Shown here one piece after another: positions 1-10,132 of a DNA stretch of 64,000 nucleotides. Every line of letters begins with the position of its first letter. The first letter of the stretch is position 1. The translations under genes were made by a program, and so were the position numbers. A model generated the notes under the pieces. It saw nothing but the letters and a program-made list of their open reading frames with translations, was not told where the DNA came from and did no database searches. Origin of the DNA: an uncultured Draconibacterium sp. (GTDB lineage: Bacteria; Bacteroidota; Bacteroidia; Bacteroidales; Prolixibacteraceae); contig NZ_OY776411.1 of NCBI RefSeq assembly GCF_963675585.1, positions 935,001 through 999,000 on the forward strand, given 5' to 3'.

Positions 1-767
1 TCGTTGAAACGGTAAAAAGCTCCAATCCAAACCCGTTCTCTAAAACCTGCCAGTGCAGTTAAATCAAAAGCAACCGGTGCATTTTGCACCCATTTTACCA
101 GGGTACTTGTTTTTAGCTGGTAATCGGCATTCAAATCAAAGCGGTGACCTCCCACAAAATACACATGCATTTGCTGTTTGTTGATGTATTCTATCGAAAG
201 ATTTTCGCGGGTAATTTTATTCTCAATTAGTTTTGGCACCGAAAGCCCGAAATACGTGTCGTCGGAAAAGAGGTAAAAACCAACCCCAACATTGGGCAAA
301 AAGTTTTCGTAAATATCGTTATCAAATATCGGATCAGGACTAATGGTTTCTAACTCGGTAAGGCTTGCACGATAAAAACTAACACCCCCTTTTAAACCCA
401 TTCCAAATGTAAATTTTTCGGAAACCGGCAACAAATAGGAATAGTCGAAATAGAGGCCGGTTTGTTTTAAAGGCCCTATTTTATCAGACATTATTGAAAA
501 ACCAATACCAATTTTTTTGTTTTCAACCGAAGTATTATAGGCAAACGAACGCGTTGCAGGTGCTCCATCAAACGACACCCACTGACTGCGTGCCACGAGC
601 AAAACACTTCCTACTTCCTGCGAACCTGCATATCCGGGATTTACGACCAGTAAATTATCCATGTATTGCGTATACATCGGATCTTGCTGAGCAAAAGCAG
701 ATTTGCTGCCAGCCAAAGTAGCTAACAATACAAATACAAGAATCGCTATTTTTTTATTTAATCTCAT
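1..767 (-). CDS. PorP/SprF family T9SS membrane protein (3' end outside window)
   Basis: The gene starts at the ATG complementary to 765-767 and runs off the left edge, so only about 255 N-terminal residues are visible. After a signal peptide ending near FAQQ, the mature protein begins DPMYTQYMDNLLVVNPGYAG, the hallmark of the PorP/SprF family, and continues with beta-strand-rich barrel sequence. Known members are outer-membrane barrels that hold or assist T9SS cargo with type-B sorting domains, as SprF does for SprB. The start directly abuts the stop of the type-B cargo gene upstream in transcription (no gap), so the two are translationally linked and probably partners. The C-terminus cannot be judged. 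Confidence 0.93.
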   Translation of the reverse strand, partial: MRLNKKIAILVFVLLATLAGSKSAFAQQDPMYTQYMDNLLVVNPGYAGSQEVGSVLLVARSQWVSFDGAPATRSFAYNTSVENKKIGIGFSIMSDKIGPLKQTGLYFDYSYLLPVSEKFTFGMGLKGGVSFYRASLTELETISPDPIFDNDIYENFLPNVGVGFYLFSDDTYFGLSVPKLIENKITRENLSIEYINKQQMHVYFVGGHRFDLNADYQLKTSTLVKWVQNAPVAFDLTALAGFRERVWIGAFYRFN

Positions 768-2777
768 TTACCTGTCAATATAAACCGAACCTGCAATTGG
801 CTTTTCATCGTTTCCTAAATCCAGAACATAAAAATAGGTTCCGGTTGGCAAATCTTCGTTTCCTCCGCCGGTGGTCCATTTTCCATCCCAAAATTTCGGA
901 GTAGTACTTATTCCATAATTTTTGGCTTCGTATACTTTTTTACCCCAGCGGTTTATCACTGTTAACGAATTGCCCTCGTAATATTCTATTCCTTTAATTT
1001 CGAAATAGTCGTTAACACCGTCGTTATTTGGAGTAAATGCTTCCGGAATAATAAAGTCAACCGGCGTAACAAAAACATACACATTTGCATTGTCGCATTT
1101 CGCTGCCAAATTGCAAATCTGGTACTCAAACACATCGTCTCCTATAAATCCTTGTTCAGGTGTGTAACTTATCGTATAATCATCATAATTTATGTATACA
1201 CTACCATTTTGCGGATATTGAACAATACTTAGCGATGTTGGATCTAAATTTCCTTCCGGATCGGTATCGTTTGCCAACACCGGAATAGTAACAGCTGTTT
1301 GATAAGATGTTGTGTCGTAATCGTCGTTAGCGATTGGCGCATAAACAAAAGCACTTACCACAACTGAATCTATTGCCGAACATCCATACGCATCAAGTAC
1401 GTCGAGATAATAAGTTCCGGCGCTGCTCACTATTGGATTAACGGTATTTTCACCGCTGACTATTACACCATTATTTGTTGTCCAGTTATACAATAGATTT
1501 TCACCATAACTGTCAGAACCATCAAGTATAGCAGTTTCACCTTGCTCAATAAGAAAATCATCGCCGGCATCAGCACCAATCTGTGCCACATTTATGGTAA
1601 CTGTATCTTTTATTTCTGATCCGTTCAGAGTGGTTACAGTAAACACATAAGTTGTGGTTTCTCCGGGTGTAAATACCGGATTTGGAACCCTTGGATCATC
1701 AAGATTTGTTACCGGATTCCATGAATACGAATATTCATTGGAGCTTGGAAATACCTGGTTAAAAGCATAGGGCTGACAACTACCAATCAATGTATCGGGT
1801 CCGGCAAATACCGGAATTGTTGTAGGATCTTTTTCCTGTACCTCAATTGTTTGGGTAATTGTATCACCTAAACAGCCATTGCCATCAATCACACTTGCAT
1901 ACAAATTATATGTACCAATTCCACCATCCCACAAAATGTCTGCAACATCACCGTTTATGGTTTCCAGGTCTGTGCTGGTTCCGGCTGCCGGAATTACCCA
2001 CCAGTTAAAAACAGCATTTTGCGCTTGTCCGTCTTGTAAAGTAAGCTGATAATTTCCGTACGAACCGTCCTTTACAAGCGTATCGGCGTAACTGAATTCC
2101 AACTTCGGAATGGCCCAAATGCTTCGTAAATGAACATCGCCTCCACTGGCAACGGGAATACTGCTCCCCTCTTTGTCTGCTGCTGAAAGTAGCTGAACAG
2201 AGACACTGGTTTCCTGCTGCAAATCAAGCGCAAACCACGACGAATCAACATTCAAGACCTGCTGCTGCCAAAAAATTTGTTGTGAAAACAATGTACTGTT
2301 GACTGTAAAATCAACATCAACCGGAAATTTAGCCTGATCGAGCGGAATACCACCGTCGTCCAGAATTCTTACCGGAATGCTAAAACTATTGTCCGAGTAA
2401 TTGTAACAATCCGAACTTGAAGAAGAGTTAAAAGCAATGCTTCGATTATTACTGATAACACTTACTACCAGAGCTTTTCGGTTGGTACATCCGGTTTGAT
2501 CGGTTTCGGTAACATCGAGGAAATACAAACCCGATTTGTACCAGCGAACACCAATCTGATAAACTCCGTTGTCCGAAGTAAATAAATAATCGTTGGGATT
2601 TGCCTCTGTATCGGGGCTAAAACCAACAAGAACTTTCCACGAGTAAGAACTACCCGTGTGGGCTTCTACAAAATGATTACTCTCGGCACCTTCATATACA
2701 ACAATAGCCTCCTGGGCTGCCCCAAATTGGGCAGCCAGGAGGGTAAATATCATTATGAAAAATGCCTTAATTCTCAC
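768..2777 (-). CDS. Secreted protein with type-B T9SS C-terminal sorting domain (candidate base/anchor of the locus)
   Basis: 669 aa. A signal peptide (about 1-21) is followed by an N-terminal module (about 25-130) homologous to the starts of the next two proteins: G-A-x-x-H, then SSYSWKV, VTETD, and cysteines C97 and C124. Ig/PKD-like domains follow, then a cadherin-like repeat around 495-585 (ANDDYDTT...LANDTDPEG). The last 95 residues are a gliding-motility-associated (CHU_C, type B) domain: IPEAFTPNNDGVNDYF, INRWGKKVYE, LPTGTYFYVLDL. Type-B domains target proteins through the T9SS with PorP/SprF help, and that partner lies immediately downstream. It is the only protein of the first four in the operon with a sorting domain. 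Role as surface anchor is inferred. Confidence 0.92.
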   Translation of the reverse strand: MRIKAFFIMIFTLLAAQFGAAQEAIVVYEGAESNHFVEAHTGSSYSWKVLVGFSPDTEANPNDYLFTSDNGVYQIGVRWYKSGLYFLDVTETDQTGCTNRKALVVSVISNNRSIAFNSSSSSDCYNYSDNSFSIPVRILDDGGIPLDQAKFPVDVDFTVNSTLFSQQIFWQQQVLNVDSSWFALDLQQETSVSVQLLSAADKEGSSIPVASGGDVHLRSIWAIPKLEFSYADTLVKDGSYGNYQLTLQDGQAQNAVFNWWVIPAAGTSTDLETINGDVADILWDGGIGTYNLYASVIDGNGCLGDTITQTIEVQEKDPTTIPVFAGPDTLIGSCQPYAFNQVFPSSNEYSYSWNPVTNLDDPRVPNPVFTPGETTTYVFTVTTLNGSEIKDTVTINVAQIGADAGDDFLIEQGETAILDGSDSYGENLLYNWTTNNGVIVSGENTVNPIVSSAGTYYLDVLDAYGCSAIDSVVVSAFVYAPIANDDYDTTSYQTAVTIPVLANDTDPEGNLDPTSLSIVQYPQNGSVYINYDDYTISYTPEQGFIGDDVFEYQICNLAAKCDNANVYVFVTPVDFIIPEAFTPNNDGVNDYFEIKGIEYYEGNSLTVINRWGKKVYEAKNYGISTTPKFWDGKWTTGGGNEDLPTGTYFYVLDLGNDEKPIAGSVYIDR

Positions 2778-2783
2778 TTACAA

Positions 2784-3629
2784 TTAGTTTGTACTTATAC
2801 CAGAAGTATTTGGACGAGCAACATACTCAACGCCTTCGTTATTGGTATTGTCGCTTTCAATCGATCCTGTTCCACAAGCAACATCACCCAATGTTACAGT
2901 GGCAGAAAAATCTTGAGCATCGGCTGCACTTGAATTATCGTATTCTGTATTATTTGTTACAACAACAGCAACATCAACAGTCTGAGGTCCTGTAAGAGTG
3001 TAAACACCTGCAACAGGAACAATTTCCACAGGAGTAGCAGACTGATCCTCTACAGTAACCGAAGTAGTTGTTGCATCAGTTGGATCATTAACTATACCCA
3101 AAGAGAAAGTCCAGGTTTCAGTAGCTCCAACGCCCGTTCCTTCAACAGTAAATGCATAATTTGCTGCACCGTGTGTATAAGTTACGCTAGCGGCAGTTTG
3201 TCCACCCGACCAAGCAACCGTTACAGCACTCGCATAACAGTTTTGGTCACCTGTATTTCCAACAATTAAATCGAAAGTCGATTCAGTAATTTGAATAGGT
3301 AATGCTTTTGTATTTGAGCAATCTGTATCAACAGTTTCGGTTACTGTCACCAAGTATTCCGTTGTGGGAGTAGCAGTAGTAGCATAAGTAATAAATAGAG
3401 TATCACCGGCAGCATTGGGAGTTAAACTCGCAATATCAGAAGTAGGTGCTGTAACTTCTGCTCCACTTGTATTCAAAACCTTCCAGGCATAACTTGATCC
3501 TGCATTTAAGGTCACCGAGTATGCATGTGTTGCTCCCAGATAAGGAGCCGTTCCGGTACTTTGTGCAAAAACATTTGCACTAACAGCAGTTATAAAAACT
3601 GCTACAAAAAGTAAGACTAACTTTTTCAT
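2784..3629 (-). CDS. Small secreted Ig-like protein B, module plus C-terminal tail
   Basis: 281 aa with a clear signal peptide (MKKLVLLFVAVF...FAQ). The mature start APYLGATHAYSVT, then SSYAWKV and VTVTETV, with C104 and C131 27 residues apart, aligns with the N-terminal modules of its two operon neighbours. The rest is Thr/Val-rich beta sequence. There is no type-A or type-B sorting domain. Instead it ends RPNTSGISTN, matching the ends of the two proteins upstream. It lies 6 nt from the sorting-domain gene downstream and 41 nt from the related gene upstream. No family name was recognised. It may be a repeating or adaptor subunit of a surface fibre; an unrelated periplasmic role cannot be excluded. 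Confidence 0.85.
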   Translation of the reverse strand: MKKLVLLFVAVFITAVSANVFAQSTGTAPYLGATHAYSVTLNAGSSYAWKVLNTSGAEVTAPTSDIASLTPNAAGDTLFITYATTATPTTEYLVTVTETVDTDCSNTKALPIQITESTFDLIVGNTGDQNCYASAVTVAWSGGQTAASVTYTHGAANYAFTVEGTGVGATETWTFSLGIVNDPTDATTTSVTVEDQSATPVEIVPVAGVYTLTGPQTVDVAVVVTNNTEYDNSSAADAQDFSATVTLGDVACGTGSIESDNTNNEGVEYVARPNTSGISTN

Positions 3630-3670
3630 AATGATAAAATTTAAAATGTGTATTGATTATTTGTTTGTAT

Positions 3671-4456
3671 TTAATCTGTTGTAATTGGTGAGGTGTTTGG
3701 AATCTTGTAAATTGTAATGGTGCTTGGCACCCAGCTTCCTGTACTTCCTGCAGGAGTATCATATTGTAGTTCCTTCGCAGCAGTTATTTCTGCATCAATG
3801 GTAACATCTTCAAAAGAGTATCCTTTAACTTCAACATCAATACTTGTTTCTCCCACACCCGAAGCACCATTAATTCCTGTAATAGAGTATGCCCCACCCC
3901 CAAGGTCATTTAACGTACCGTTAGCACCTGAAGTTAAAGCAACGGTAACTAACCTTGCATTAACACTTGTTACTGATAAATCAAAAAATACTTCCCAGTT
4001 AGGACTCCAAGTTGTTCCACCAGTTTCCATTTCAAATGGTATCGCAATTATAGAATTAGCACTATCAACAGGACTTACCGTTCCTGAATTATTGTTACAT
4101 CCATCTGCCAATGTTCCAATATTCACATCAAAATCGTTTGCAATTACTGTTACAGGTAGTTGTACTGATGAAAAACAGGTAGTTCCCGTCCCATCTGTTT
4201 CGGTAAAAGTAACAGTCTGAGGTCCAGCAGCAGTCCATGTAACACTTAAAGAAGTGCCATTGCTTACTCCATTAATCGTTCCTCCACCCGAGATTGCCCA
4301 AGAATAAGTGTTCGTGCCTACACCAGCTGGATCAGGTGTAACATTGTATGTGTGTGTTGATCCAACAAAAGGATTTTCACCATCCTGTGCCATTGCCACT
4401 GCACTTATCATTAATAGAGCAGTTGTAGCAATTAAATAGGTTAAAATTTTTTTCAT
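3671..4456 (-). CDS. Small secreted Ig-like protein A, module plus C-terminal tail
   Basis: 261 aa with a signal peptide (MKKILTYLIATTALL...AMAQ). The mature N-terminus NPFVGSTHTYNVT, then TYSWAI and VTFTETDG, with C94 and C120 26 residues apart, is homologous to the module in the two genes downstream. The middle is beta-rich and low in charge. It ends IPNTSPITTD, the same tail as its neighbours, with no T9SS sorting domain. Transcribed just after the large adhesin (34-nt gap). Function is not recognised; it pairs with protein B as a candidate subunit or adaptor. Confidence 0.85.
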   Translation of the reverse strand: MKKILTYLIATTALLMISAVAMAQDGENPFVGSTHTYNVTPDPAGVGTNTYSWAISGGGTINGVSNGTSLSVTWTAAGPQTVTFTETDGTGTTCFSSVQLPVTVIANDFDVNIGTLADGCNNNSGTVSPVDSANSIIAIPFEMETGGTTWSPNWEVFFDLSVTSVNARLVTVALTSGANGTLNDLGGGAYSITGINGASGVGETSIDVEVKGYSFEDVTIDAEITAAKELQYDTPAGSTGSWVPSTITIYKIPNTSPITTD

Positions 4457-4490
4457 CTCTTTATTTATTATCTTTTTGGTTTTTAAAATT

Positions 4491-7400
4491 CTAATCGGGT
4501 ATTATTTCACCGCTTGCCGGTAATTCATGAATTATTATTTCTATCGAGTATGCTTCACTAACACAACCAGTTACACTATTACTTACAGTAAGAGTTCCGG
4601 CATAAGTTCCCGGATTTTTATCTGTTGGAAAAACAAGTGCTATACTTCCTCCTGTAAGAGAAGCATTGTTTACGTCCGGAATTTCAGTGTCGGCATAATC
4701 AATACTATAACGGTTTGCACCTCCACTTGTGGCAGTATAAATCAAGCTTGCTGTTCCATCAGCATAACATGCTTCGGCAGTGTTCGACTCTAATGTTATG
4801 GTTGGAAGCGGGTTAATCAACCAGCTTACTATTTCGTATGTTGAAGGCAAACAATAATCTGCCATTCTGCGTGTTCTTATTTGAACTTCATTTAAGCCAG
4901 AAGTGGAAATATTTGATCCTGAAGTATAGGCTAACCAATTACTTCCACCGTCAATACTATATTCCAACACATCTATTCCATTACCACCAGCGCCGCCATT
5001 TAAAATAGCTGAAACATTATCGCCATCGCAAACTGAACTTACATTGGGTATTTTACTTAAAGTACCTGCTACCGGAGTTGTTTCAACCGTAATAGTCGAG
5101 CTTCCGCTAAACGTTCCATCACAAACGGCATCATTGAAAGCACTTATTGTATAGTCTCCTTCCTCTGATACTTCAAAAGAGTAAGGATTATCAGTTATTC
5201 CTGTAATTAAATTATCATTGGCTCCATCGCGTTGTACGGTAACATTCCATGGCGATGTACCGGTAAAACCTATCGAAAGCGAAGTTGTTGCCCCTTCACA
5301 AATACTTGCATCGCCCGATATTGTTGCGGTTGGGACTGGAGTTACTATCATTGTATGTGTATTCTGCGTTAGAACAAGCGACTGCTTGCATTCAACAAAG
5401 GCAACCCCAATTACCTCATCGCCATTAATAGGATTATAAGTATAAGTTGAACTAATAGAATCGGGAACAAGGAGCCCATTAACTGTCCATCGAAAATTTG
5501 TAGCTCCAATAGCGCTAGCAGTAAAAGTAACCGCAGTCCCTTCACACACGGGATTTCCCGAGACACTAACTTCTGTACTTATTTCACCATCGCTAGTAAT
5601 AGTTACAAAGACCGGATATTCCTCACTTTCGCACTCTGGATAACTCAATTTAACAGTTAATACTCCATTGTATGTTCCAGGCGAAATTCCCCAGCCACCG
5701 TTTGGTATAATTATTGGAATCTGTGTTGGATTTTCTATTCCCCAACCGTTTACATCCTGAAATCCAGCAGCATTTGCATCATAATCATAATCAATACTAT
5801 AAAGATTAGGATTATCGGTTGAAGCTAAAATCGGAACATAGGCAACACCCACATTCACACATATTGTTGGCATAGCACCTAATGTTACTGAAGGGTTTTG
5901 TACATTGACTGTTACTTCGGCACAGGTTGCCGACACACAATTTGTAGCAATATTTTTTGTTTGTGCATAATAAGTTGTTGTATTAGCAGGATTAACATTT
6001 ATTGTATTTCCTGAACCGATGGAAGTACCACCACAACTTCCTTCAAACCACTCAACAATAAATCCTACTCCGGGATTATCAACCGATAAAATTGACGTTG
6101 ACCCACTACAAATGGTCAATGGTGTCGCAGTTATACTGGTTGGAGTTGCGGGTAAAGAGTTAATTCCAACAGATGTTGACGTCATATTTGAACAAGTGCC
6201 ATCAGAAAAATCATATGTTACCAAATAAGTCCCGGGAGTACTGCCCGAAAGGTCAATCTCTCCGGTTAAAGAATTTATGCTTAAACCGGCCGTTGAACTA
6301 TAACTTCCTCCAGCCTGACCACTTTGAGTTACAGAAGCTATTCCTGTACCGCAATAAGGAGAACCATTGTATGAAACTGTGGCTGTTGGCAATGCATTTA
6401 CCGTTAAAGATATATTTCCGCATAATGTACCATCACAACTCCCTTCTCCCCGAACAAAATAAGTTGAAGACGATGTAACATTATTGATGACAAATGATGA
6501 ATTTGTAGTCGAATCAATTTTAGTACCTCCACAACTTCCGGAATAAATAATCCATTGACTTGCATCATTCAAATTCCCCCCAATATTAATTGTTACATCT
6601 GTACCTGAACAAACGCTCGTACTGGCTGTAGTAAGAACAGGAACATCCGGTACGATACAAAGTGAAACGATTGTTACCAAATAATCTTCGACTTCTCCCC
6701 AAGTAAAAGTACCACACGGCAGGGCATTGGTATTGCTGCCATCTCCTTCTATTATAATACGCATCTTTGTTGTTCCGGGAGTTGCCGTTATGGGAATAAC
6801 AATATTTCCTGACATGGTTTGATTGCCTGAATAGGTACTCCCAAACATTAATTCTGATGCATCGTCGAATATCCCATTTTGGTCTAAATCAATATATACC
6901 TTACAATATCCGCCATATTGATCGGCTAGAAATTCTTCAGTAACCGAAATCGGATAGTTTTGCCCTTGCAGAACAATTCCCGGAGTTACAGTACCTGTAT
7001 AATCAGTATATCCAATTGTTTTTACCACAGGAGATGAATTATTTATTCCTGCAAAAGTTACGTTAGTAATCGATTCGTATAACTCAGGGGAACTTGATTG
7101 AGCGGAACAGTAACAAGGCTCGCTTGAAGTTGTGAATGTCCAGGTACTTTCGCCGATAGCATCACCGCATGAATTCTTAGGTACCACTTTCCAATAGTAA
7201 GTTGTATTTGCTGACAACGTTCCAGTGGAGTAACTGTTTATAGCAACATTGGCTGTAACACTTCCGGGCAAACTTCCTGCACCAAAATATACATCATATG
7301 ATGTTGCGTCAGCAACTACATCCCACGAAATTGAACTTAAGACTCCGTCTCCTGCAAAACAAATATCAGTAGCTGTATTACCCGGAGATGGATTAGCTGT

Positions 7401-9062
7401 AGTTCCAGGAACAGTTAAAATTAGGACATCGGCCTGACCTGACATTGGAAAATCGCAACCATCAGCTACATGATGTCCAACAACTGTGTATGATCCTGCT
7501 GTAGTTTGATTTCCAAAGCTAATGGCAGCTCCAGTACCAGAAACAACATTGCCAGTTGGCGAACCATCCAGATACAATTCGTAAGTAACTCCAGTTTCGG
7601 AACCATCTAATCCTACATCAACACCACTACCTCCTGAACAGTAACTTCCACCACCGGTTACATTTTGATAATTTACATTACAAGGTGCAGTAATGTTTAT
7701 TGAGTAATCTTCCACCTCACCATAATCAAAATTCAGACAGGGATTTGCGCACGAAGTTTCATTATAAATTAACCGAACTCTCATTCTTGTATTACCAATG
7801 GTTGCAGTACCTGGGACATTGAAAGAGTAAGTTCGTTGATTATTACCATTGACGTCTAAACCATAATCACAAACAATATTATCTCCTGCTTGAGTAAATT
7901 CACCATCCCGATCCCAGTCAACCCAAACGTGTATTCCATAACTTGTATTGGAGAATACATCCACTGTTAAAGAAACCCCGGTTTCTCCCTGAACTAAATC
8001 AGTCGATAAAACGGTATAATCTCCATAACCTCCCGATGAAAACCCAGTTCCTGAGGAAGAATTATCAATACTCCCTAGCCTTACCCGATCAATATACCTT
8101 AAGGTGTTACTCACAGCTGGCTCACAATAACTAATATCCTCTGTTGTAAAACTCCATACAGAACACCCCGAAGCGTTTCCAAATGAATTATAGGGTACAA
8201 TTTTCCAGTAATAGTTAGTCAAAAAATCCAGATCTGCAGATGGATTATAAGAAGTAACATTTCCTAAGTCTGTTCCATTCTCGATATTAGTAGCTCCTGC
8301 ATCGGTTCCAAAATAAAGATAATATCCGGTAGCTCCCGGATCGGCATCCCAGCTAAGTGTTCCGTCAACGGCAAAATTTATTTCTCCATCTGTCGGAAAA
8401 TTTGGTGATGTGCACAATGGAGATGTATTAATTAATGTTCCTTGAATTTTTACATCATCAATCCGATATCTTCCCGCCTGATTGTTGCTATCATAACCCC
8501 ATCCAAATTGCAAATTGTTGACACCAGCAGCTCCTGCAGGTAAAATAATTTGTACTCCATTATTTACCAAGGCCCATGTTGAATTACTGTTTACATCCGT
8601 AAAACTTACTTGATTCCAATTATTGCCACCATCATTTGACCAATATAAAACTGCAGTTTCATTACTTGTTCTTCTTGCACCCCACAAAATAGAGACTTCC
8701 GAATATCCAACTGTTGAAACGCCATCAAAAACAATATACCTTAACTGATTACTACTTCCTGAAGATAGATTACTCTGACCGGAAGCACCTGAATATCCAG
8801 AAGATGGGTTTGTGCTACTAACTGTCCAACTATTATTACCTATTGCACTCCAACCTGCAGGCATTGTTGTACCCGTTCCAAAATTCTGAGAGTAAATAGT
8901 TGTTTGCCCTTGCGTATTTAAAGACCAAAAAACAGACAAAATTAATATGAAAAAAAATCTCTGAGTTCTGCCCACAGTAAAAAGAGGCAATCGTTTCCTG
9001 GCAGATACAATTCCTCCATTTTGGATATTAATCCAAGTATTTTTACAGCACACTATTTGCAC
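4491..9062 (-). CDS. Large multidomain secreted adhesin with two GEVED domains (candidate tip protein)
   Basis: 1523 aa from the ATG at 9062. The signal peptide ([19 protein letters not shown]) starts only near residue 35, so a GTG at 8975 (residue 30) or a TTG at 8990 may be the true start. In order: a jelly-roll/lectin-like domain (about 55-205), an Fn3-like repeat, a first GEVED domain ending [13 protein letters not shown], an Ig-like and an Fn3-like segment, a second GEVED domain with a [10 protein letters not shown] calcium-type loop and ending [11 protein letters not shown], then at least five Ig/PKD-like repeats with paired cysteines. Proteins of this kind normally end in a type-A or type-B sorting domain. 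This one ends [12 protein letters not shown], like the two genes downstream. It lacks their N-terminal module. First gene of the operon. Confidence 0.9.
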   Translation of the reverse strand: MQIVCCKNTWINIQNGGIVSARKRLPLFTVGRTQRFFFILILSVFWSLNTQGQTTIYSQNFGTGTTMPAGWSAIGNNSWTVSSTNPSSGYSGASGQSNLSSGSSNQLRYIVFDGVSTVGYSEVSILWGARRTSNETAVLYWSNDGGNNWNQVSFTDVNSNSTWALVNNGVQIILPAGAAGVNNLQFGWGYDSNNQAGRYRIDDVKIQGTLINTSPLCTSPNFPTDGEINFAVDGTLSWDADPGATGYYLYFGTDAGATNIENGTDLGNVTSYNPSADLDFLTNYYWKIVPYNSFGNASGCSVWSFTTEDISYCEPAVSNTLRYIDRVRLGSIDNSSSGTGFSSGGYGDYTVLSTDLVQGETGVSLTVDVFSNTSYGIHVWVDWDRDGEFTQAGDNIVCDYGLDVNGNNQRTYSFNVPGTATIGNTRMRVRLIYNETSCANPCLNFDYGEVEDYSINITAPCNVNYQNVTGGGSYCSGGSGVDVGLDGSETGVTYELYLDGSPTGNVVSGTGAAISFGNQTTAGSYTVVGHHVADGCDFPMSGQADVLILTVPGTTANPSPGNTATDICFAGDGVLSSISWDVVADATSYDVYFGAGSLPGSVTANVAINSYSTGTLSANTTYYWKVVPKNSCGDAIGESTWTFTTSSEPCYCSAQSSSPELYESITNVTFAGINNSSPVVKTIGYTDYTGTVTPGIVLQGQNYPISVTEEFLADQYGGYCKVYIDLDQNGIFDDASELMFGSTYSGNQTMSGNIVIPITATPGTTKMRIIIEGDGSNTNALPCGTFTWGEVEDYLVTIVSLCIVPDVPVLTTASTSVCSGTDVTINIGGNLNDASQWIIYSGSCGGTKIDSTTNSSFVINNVTSSSTYFVRGEGSCDGTLCGNISLTVNALPTATVSYNGSPYCGTGIASVTQSGQAGGSYSSTAGLSINSLTGEIDLSGSTPGTYLVTYDFSDGTCSNMTSTSVGINSLPATPTSITATPLTICSGSTSILSVDNPGVGFIVEWFEGSCGGTSIGSGNTINVNPANTTTYYAQTKNIATNCVSATCAEVTVNVQNPSVTLGAMPTICVNVGVAYVPILASTDNPNLYSIDYDYDANAAGFQDVNGWGIENPTQIPIIIPNGGWGISPGTYNGVLTVKLSYPECESEEYPVFVTITSDGEISTEVSVSGNPVCEGTAVTFTASAIGATNFRWTVNGLLVPDSISSTYTYNPINGDEVIGVAFVECKQSLVLTQNTHTMIVTPVPTATISGDASICEGATTSLSIGFTGTSPWNVTVQRDGANDNLITGITDNPYSFEVSEEGDYTISAFNDAVCDGTFSGSSTITVETTPVAGTLSKIPNVSSVCDGDNVSAILNGGAGGNGIDVLEYSIDGGSNWLAYTSGSNISTSGLNEVQIRTRRMADYCLPSTYEIVSWLINPLPTITLESNTAEACYADGTASLIYTATSGGANRYSIDYADTEIPDVNNASLTGGSIALVFPTDKNPGTYAGTLTVSNSVTGCVSEAYSIEIIIHELPASGEIIPD

Positions 9063-9547
9063 AACTCTTTGTTCTTAACCTGTCTAACCTTTTCGGATTC
9101 AAAAACAAACAGAATTATTCAAAACAAACAAAATACTTTCGAAACTCAACGAAGAGTTCTATCTGTATTAAACACTCTGAAAATTATCCTGCCTCCGAAA
9201 CAAACAATCGTTTCATACTAAAGTTTAGATTAGATTTCATTTAGAATGGCTCTAAACAACTTTAATATTTTGAACGCCAATCAATTTAGCACCCAAATAT
9301 AGAAACTATCATCCTCTCATTTAACGACGACAAAAATAAAGAATTAACAATATCATGTGAAAAGAAATGGACCTGATGGCAAGATTTATCCCATTGTGGG
9401 ACACAAATGCCACATTTAGACGTCTTCTCATTGTGTCTAGCACAATAACAGTTTCACAACAACTTTACAACCAGTACTTTTGCATAGAAAAAGCCCGATA
9501 TTAACAAAGTATCAATATCGGGCACACATCAAATTATTTATTAATTT
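9063..9547. promoter_or_regulatory. Intergenic region upstream of the adhesin operon
   Basis: No gene is supported here. A minus-strand CAAATATA complement (9294-9301) fits the Bacteroidota -7 box TAnnTTTG for the adhesin operon, but no TTG at the right distance was found, so the promoter is tentative. Two inverted repeats, TTGTG/CACAA with 3-nt spacing (9394-9406) and with 5-nt spacing (9431-9445), lie 37 bp apart and could be operator sites. The right end holds the terminator of the DUF4252 gene. Confidence 0.4.
9488..9523 (-). terminator. Rho-independent terminator of the PadR/PspC/DUF4252 operon
   Basis: A perfect 10-bp stem (9493-9502 with 9514-9523, GCCCGATATT and its complement) is followed on the minus strand by a five-T run (9488-9492). 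It lies 25 nt after the stop of the DUF4252 gene. Confidence 0.85.
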
Positions 9548-10048
9548 CTATTCTTCCGAGAATCCTTTTCCTGTATTTTTTAATTCATCAATATCGTTTA
9601 CTGTAAAATCGCCGTAAAAAGAAACAACAATACGAAGGCCTTTGTTATTTTCTCCTTTTGTAAAAACATGGCATTCTGAAAAATTCTTCTTTTTACCCAA
9701 GAGCCATATCTCGGCATCGTCATCCTCATCTTCTTCAAATTTATGATATTGCGATGGCAACATCCCAATTGCTTTCCGGGTAAATTCATCTGCACTTAAA
9801 TCTCCTTTTTCAGGATTGTACGACAAAAATCGAATTTTATGCAAATCGCCGGTAACGTTTCGCTCGTCATCCTCATCTCCCAAATCGATATCAATCGCAT
9901 CAATCATATTTTTCGAAAAGGTAAAATTGGTAACTCCATCGCGCCCCGAAAATACATCGTAAATTTTATCCGATTTGCTCTGCGCTACAGCCAACATGGT
10001 GGCCAGCATAAAAGCCAAAGTGAAAATTACTTTTGTTATTGTTTTCAT
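9548..10048 (-). CDS. DUF4252 domain-containing secreted protein
   Basis: 166 aa with a signal peptide (MKTITKVIFTLAFMLATMLAVAQ). The body shows the DUF4252 pattern: a start near SDKIYDVFSGRDGVTNFTFS, a central IRFLSY segment and a C-terminal KGLRIVVSFYGDFTVNDIDE strand pair. The middle is very acidic (FEEDEDDDAE). The biochemical role is unknown. It is the last gene of a set with PspC and PadR and sits 84 nt after the pspC-like stop, consistent with an envelope-stress function. Confidence 0.8.
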   Translation of the reverse strand: MKTITKVIFTLAFMLATMLAVAQSKSDKIYDVFSGRDGVTNFTFSKNMIDAIDIDLGDEDDERNVTGDLHKIRFLSYNPEKGDLSADEFTRKAIGMLPSQYHKFEEDEDDDAEIWLLGKKKNFSECHVFTKGENNKGLRIVVSFYGDFTVNDIDELKNTGKGFSEE

Positions 10049-10132
10049 GTTTCCAAAAAATGACTGAGGACAGAAGCCAGAAGACCGAAGCTTACTTCAA
10101 ATCAAAAGACTTCATTCCTCTTGTTAATACTT

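Noticed and set aside
3717-4220. 167-residue plus-strand frame inside protein A
   Set aside because: Antisense shadow of a clear secreted-protein gene; no start context or family.
2784-9062. The adhesin and proteins A and B as one gene broken by frameshifts
   Set aside because: Each has its own start, signal peptide and stop with short gaps, and the N-terminal modules are paralogous rather than continuous.
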